Assembly: GCA_033856255.1 (NCBI GenBank)
Contig: JAWVFH010000054.1
Coordinates: forward strand, 1 to 64,000
Origin: WHSW01 sp033856255
GTDB lineage: Bacteria; Actinomycetota; Thermoleophilia; Solirubrobacterales; 70-9
Direction: 5' to 3'
Length of the DNA stretch: 64,000 nt
Under the pieces are notes generated by a model, which made no database searches, was not told where the DNA came from, and worked only from the letters and a program-made list of their open reading frames with translations. Of the stretch, positions 62,685 through 64,000 are shown one piece after another; position 1 is the first letter of the stretch; every line of letters begins with the position of its first letter. Made by a program: the position numbers and the translations under genes.

Positions 62685-64000
62685 CTATCGACCGCCGAGC
62701 GCCACCGACTGGTTCCAGGTGCCGCGGTCGAAGAACGGCAGGTCGGGCGAGGCGCCGGCACCCTGGGCCGAGACCTCGTACATCCGCCGCGGCTCGCGCC
62801 AGGCGCTCGCGTCCGGCGTCCCGAATTCCGTGGTCAGCGCCGCGGCGGTCGCGTTGGCGGCGCGCGCGTAGGCGCGGGGACCCAGCGTTCGCAGCGCCAG
62901 TGACTCGCCGTTGGTGATGTCGAACTGGTGCGAGAGGCCGGTGTTCCCAGCGAGGTCGGCGGCGGCGCCGGGATCGGCCATCGGGGCCAGCAGGATCGCC
63001 TCGAGCCGGTCCTTGAACTCCTCCCAGGTGGCGACCCCGGGGTCGACGGTGCCGGCCGCGTCGGCGGTGGCGTAGTCGCCGTCCCACGCGAGCAGCACGC
63101 CCAGGGCGGCCTTCCCGGGCCCCTTGGCGATCGCCTCGGCGCGCCTCAGCTTGCGGCGGCTCACGAACGGGAACTGCTGCGCGGTCGTGCCGGAGGTCTC
63201 GGCGATCCGGGTCGAGCGCCGGTAGCTGGGGTGCTCGGCGACCTTCGAGACCAGGGACTGCAGGATCCGGACCCGGTGCAGCGGCCCGGCGAGCCGTTCG
63301 AGCGCCTCCGAGTCGCCGTTCGTCCAGCCCGCCGAGGGCAGGTTGTTCCAGTTCGTCAGCCAGCCCTGCTCGGGGTCGATCACGTGCGGCGTGCGCCCCC
63401 GCGGCAGCAGGCCGCGCCACTCGGCCCGGCCGTCGCCCGGGTAGGGAAGCCGCTCGTCCCAGCGCAGCGGCCGCAGCGGGTGCAGCCCGGGGTGCCAGTA
63501 GCCGATCTCGCCGTGATCGTCGGCGGCGATCACGTTCTCGTTCCAGGTGACCTGTCGCATCGCCTTGTCGGCCCGGCCGACGTCGGTCGCGTCGTTGAGC
63601 TTCGAGAGCCCGACGATCGTCTCCAGCTCGCGCCCCCAGACCGCGTAGCGGCGGGCGAGCGCGACGCCGTCGCCGGTGAACTGGACCGGGCCGTGCACGG
63701 TGCGGCAGATCCGCTGCGTGACCGAGCCCGACGGCGCGCCCGGGTCGGTGATCAGGTCGGGCAGGTTGGTGGCCGGGGTGTTGTAGTCGAAGACCTCGTC
63801 GCGGCAGTCCATCCGGCGCTGCTTGCCGTGGAAGCGGTAGCTCTCGGGCCCGGTCAGCTTCTCGGCGAAGAGGTCGTCCTCGTCGGAGAGGCCGGAGGTG
63901 AAGCCCCAGGCCAGATGGTCGTTGTGGCCGATCCCGACCAGGGGCACGCCGGCGGCGCTGACGCCCCGCAGGTCGGGCTGGGCCGGGGAGTGGAGCTCGA
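62685..64000 (-). CDS. Penicillin acylase family protein, N-terminus outside window
   Basis: The last 438 codons of an Ntn-hydrolase of the penicillin amidase (S45) family. The frame remains open through the right edge (ELHSPAQPDLRGVSAAGVPL then VGIGHNDHLAWGFTSG). GIGHNDHLAWGFT, VTWNENVIAADDHGEIGYW and TNWNNLPSAGWTNGD are family landmarks of the beta subunit; the asparagine in the last block is likely the oxyanion residue. The autoproteolytic serine and the alpha chain must lie beyond position 64000. Natural substrates in actinobacteria include acyl-homoserine lactones and N-acyl amino acids; which applies here is unknown. Confidence 0.88.
   Translation of the reverse strand, partial: ELHSPAQPDLRGVSAAGVPLVGIGHNDHLAWGFTSGLSDEDDLFAEKLTGPESYRFHGKQRRMDCRDEVFDYNTPATNLPDLITDPGAPSGSVTQRICRTVHGPVQFTGDGVALARRYAVWGRELETIVGLSKLNDATDVGRADKAMRQVTWNENVIAADDHGEIGYWHPGLHPLRPLRWDERLPYPGDGRAEWRGLLPRGRTPHVIDPEQGWLTNWNNLPSAGWTNGDSEALERLAGPLHRVRILQSLVSKVAEHPSYRRSTRIAETSGTTAQQFPFVSRRKLRRAEAIAKGPGKAALGVLLAWDGDYATADAAGTVDPGVATWEEFKDRLEAILLAPMADPGAAADLAGNTGLSHQFDITNGESLALRTLGPRAYARAANATAAALTTEFGTPDASAWREPRRMYEVSAQGAGASPDLPFFDRGTWNQSVALGGR

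Noticed and set aside
1..64000. Search for tRNA, rRNA, CRISPR arrays, transposases and prophage genes
   Set aside because: None recognised by eye; intergenic gaps are short and no direct-repeat array or recombinase motif was seen.

Overview
The window is about 64 kb of very GC-rich, densely coded bacterial chromosome. No rRNA, tRNA, CRISPR array or transposase was recognised. Gene content and protein style suggest an actinobacterium, most plausibly class Thermoleophilia (Solirubrobacterales-like). Pointers are an Rpf-like transglycosylase, AzlCD, DUF6328, PucR and F420-type luciferase-fold genes, and an exported protein with an LTYANVVATLALVLAVGGG-type leader. The lineage call is an inference from style, not from a marker gene.

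Left part (1-16 kb). An arsenic module stands first: a leaderless arsR followed by an R2-like diiron oxidase on the minus strand, divergent from arsC, an AqpS-like aquaglyceroporin and an MFS exporter. Then come an SGNH hydrolase, a cupin with a duplicated C-terminal tail, an LLM flavin oxidoreductase, small unknown genes, an acyl-CoA dehydrogenase-like flavoprotein, a phosphoesterase/LtrA/lipoate-ligase operon, an Rpf-like gene behind a CRP-like site, a SpoIIM-like membrane protein, enoyl-CoA hydratases, an HD-domain protein and uppP.

Phosphate hub (16.3-29.1 kb). An orphan OmpR/PhoB-type regulator with its own 11-bp-periodic PHO box, then pstS-pstC-pstA-pstB-phoU (with a second PHO-like box before pstS), ppx, a CHAD domain split over two overlapping ORFs, an M1 peptidase and, after one antisense enoyl-CoA hydratase, ppk. 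Together these cover phosphate sensing, uptake and polyphosphate synthesis, breakdown and probable binding.

Polyamine/amine region (29-61 kb). Two complete potA-potD-potB-potC type ABC operons, one orphan PotD next to a carbon-nitrogen hydrolase and a divergent TetR, a class III aminotransferase-pucR-ald operon, a succinate-semialdehyde dehydrogenase, an MmsA-type dehydrogenase with an aldo/keto reductase, and a PuuB-like FAD oxidase. The likely theme is import of putrescine-like amines and their conversion to succinate. Interspersed are dinB, a glycosyltransferase, a DMT transporter, a polysaccharide deacetylase, a sugar aminotransferase with a membrane-tailed epimerase, a thioesterase and a STAS protein.

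Right end (60.4-64 kb). azlCD, a secreted NlpC/P60-like hydrolase under a clear c-di-AMP (ydaO) riboswitch, a glutaredoxin/GST-like protein and the C-terminal part of a penicillin acylase that runs off the window.

The most unusual non-coding signals are: a pair of about 47-bp hairpin elements with conserved symmetric internal loops, both between convergent genes; a 49-bp inverted repeat bracketing a secreted-protein gene; two promoters whose predicted start falls on the start codon; and two transporter genes whose reading frames can only be completed from CTG codons.
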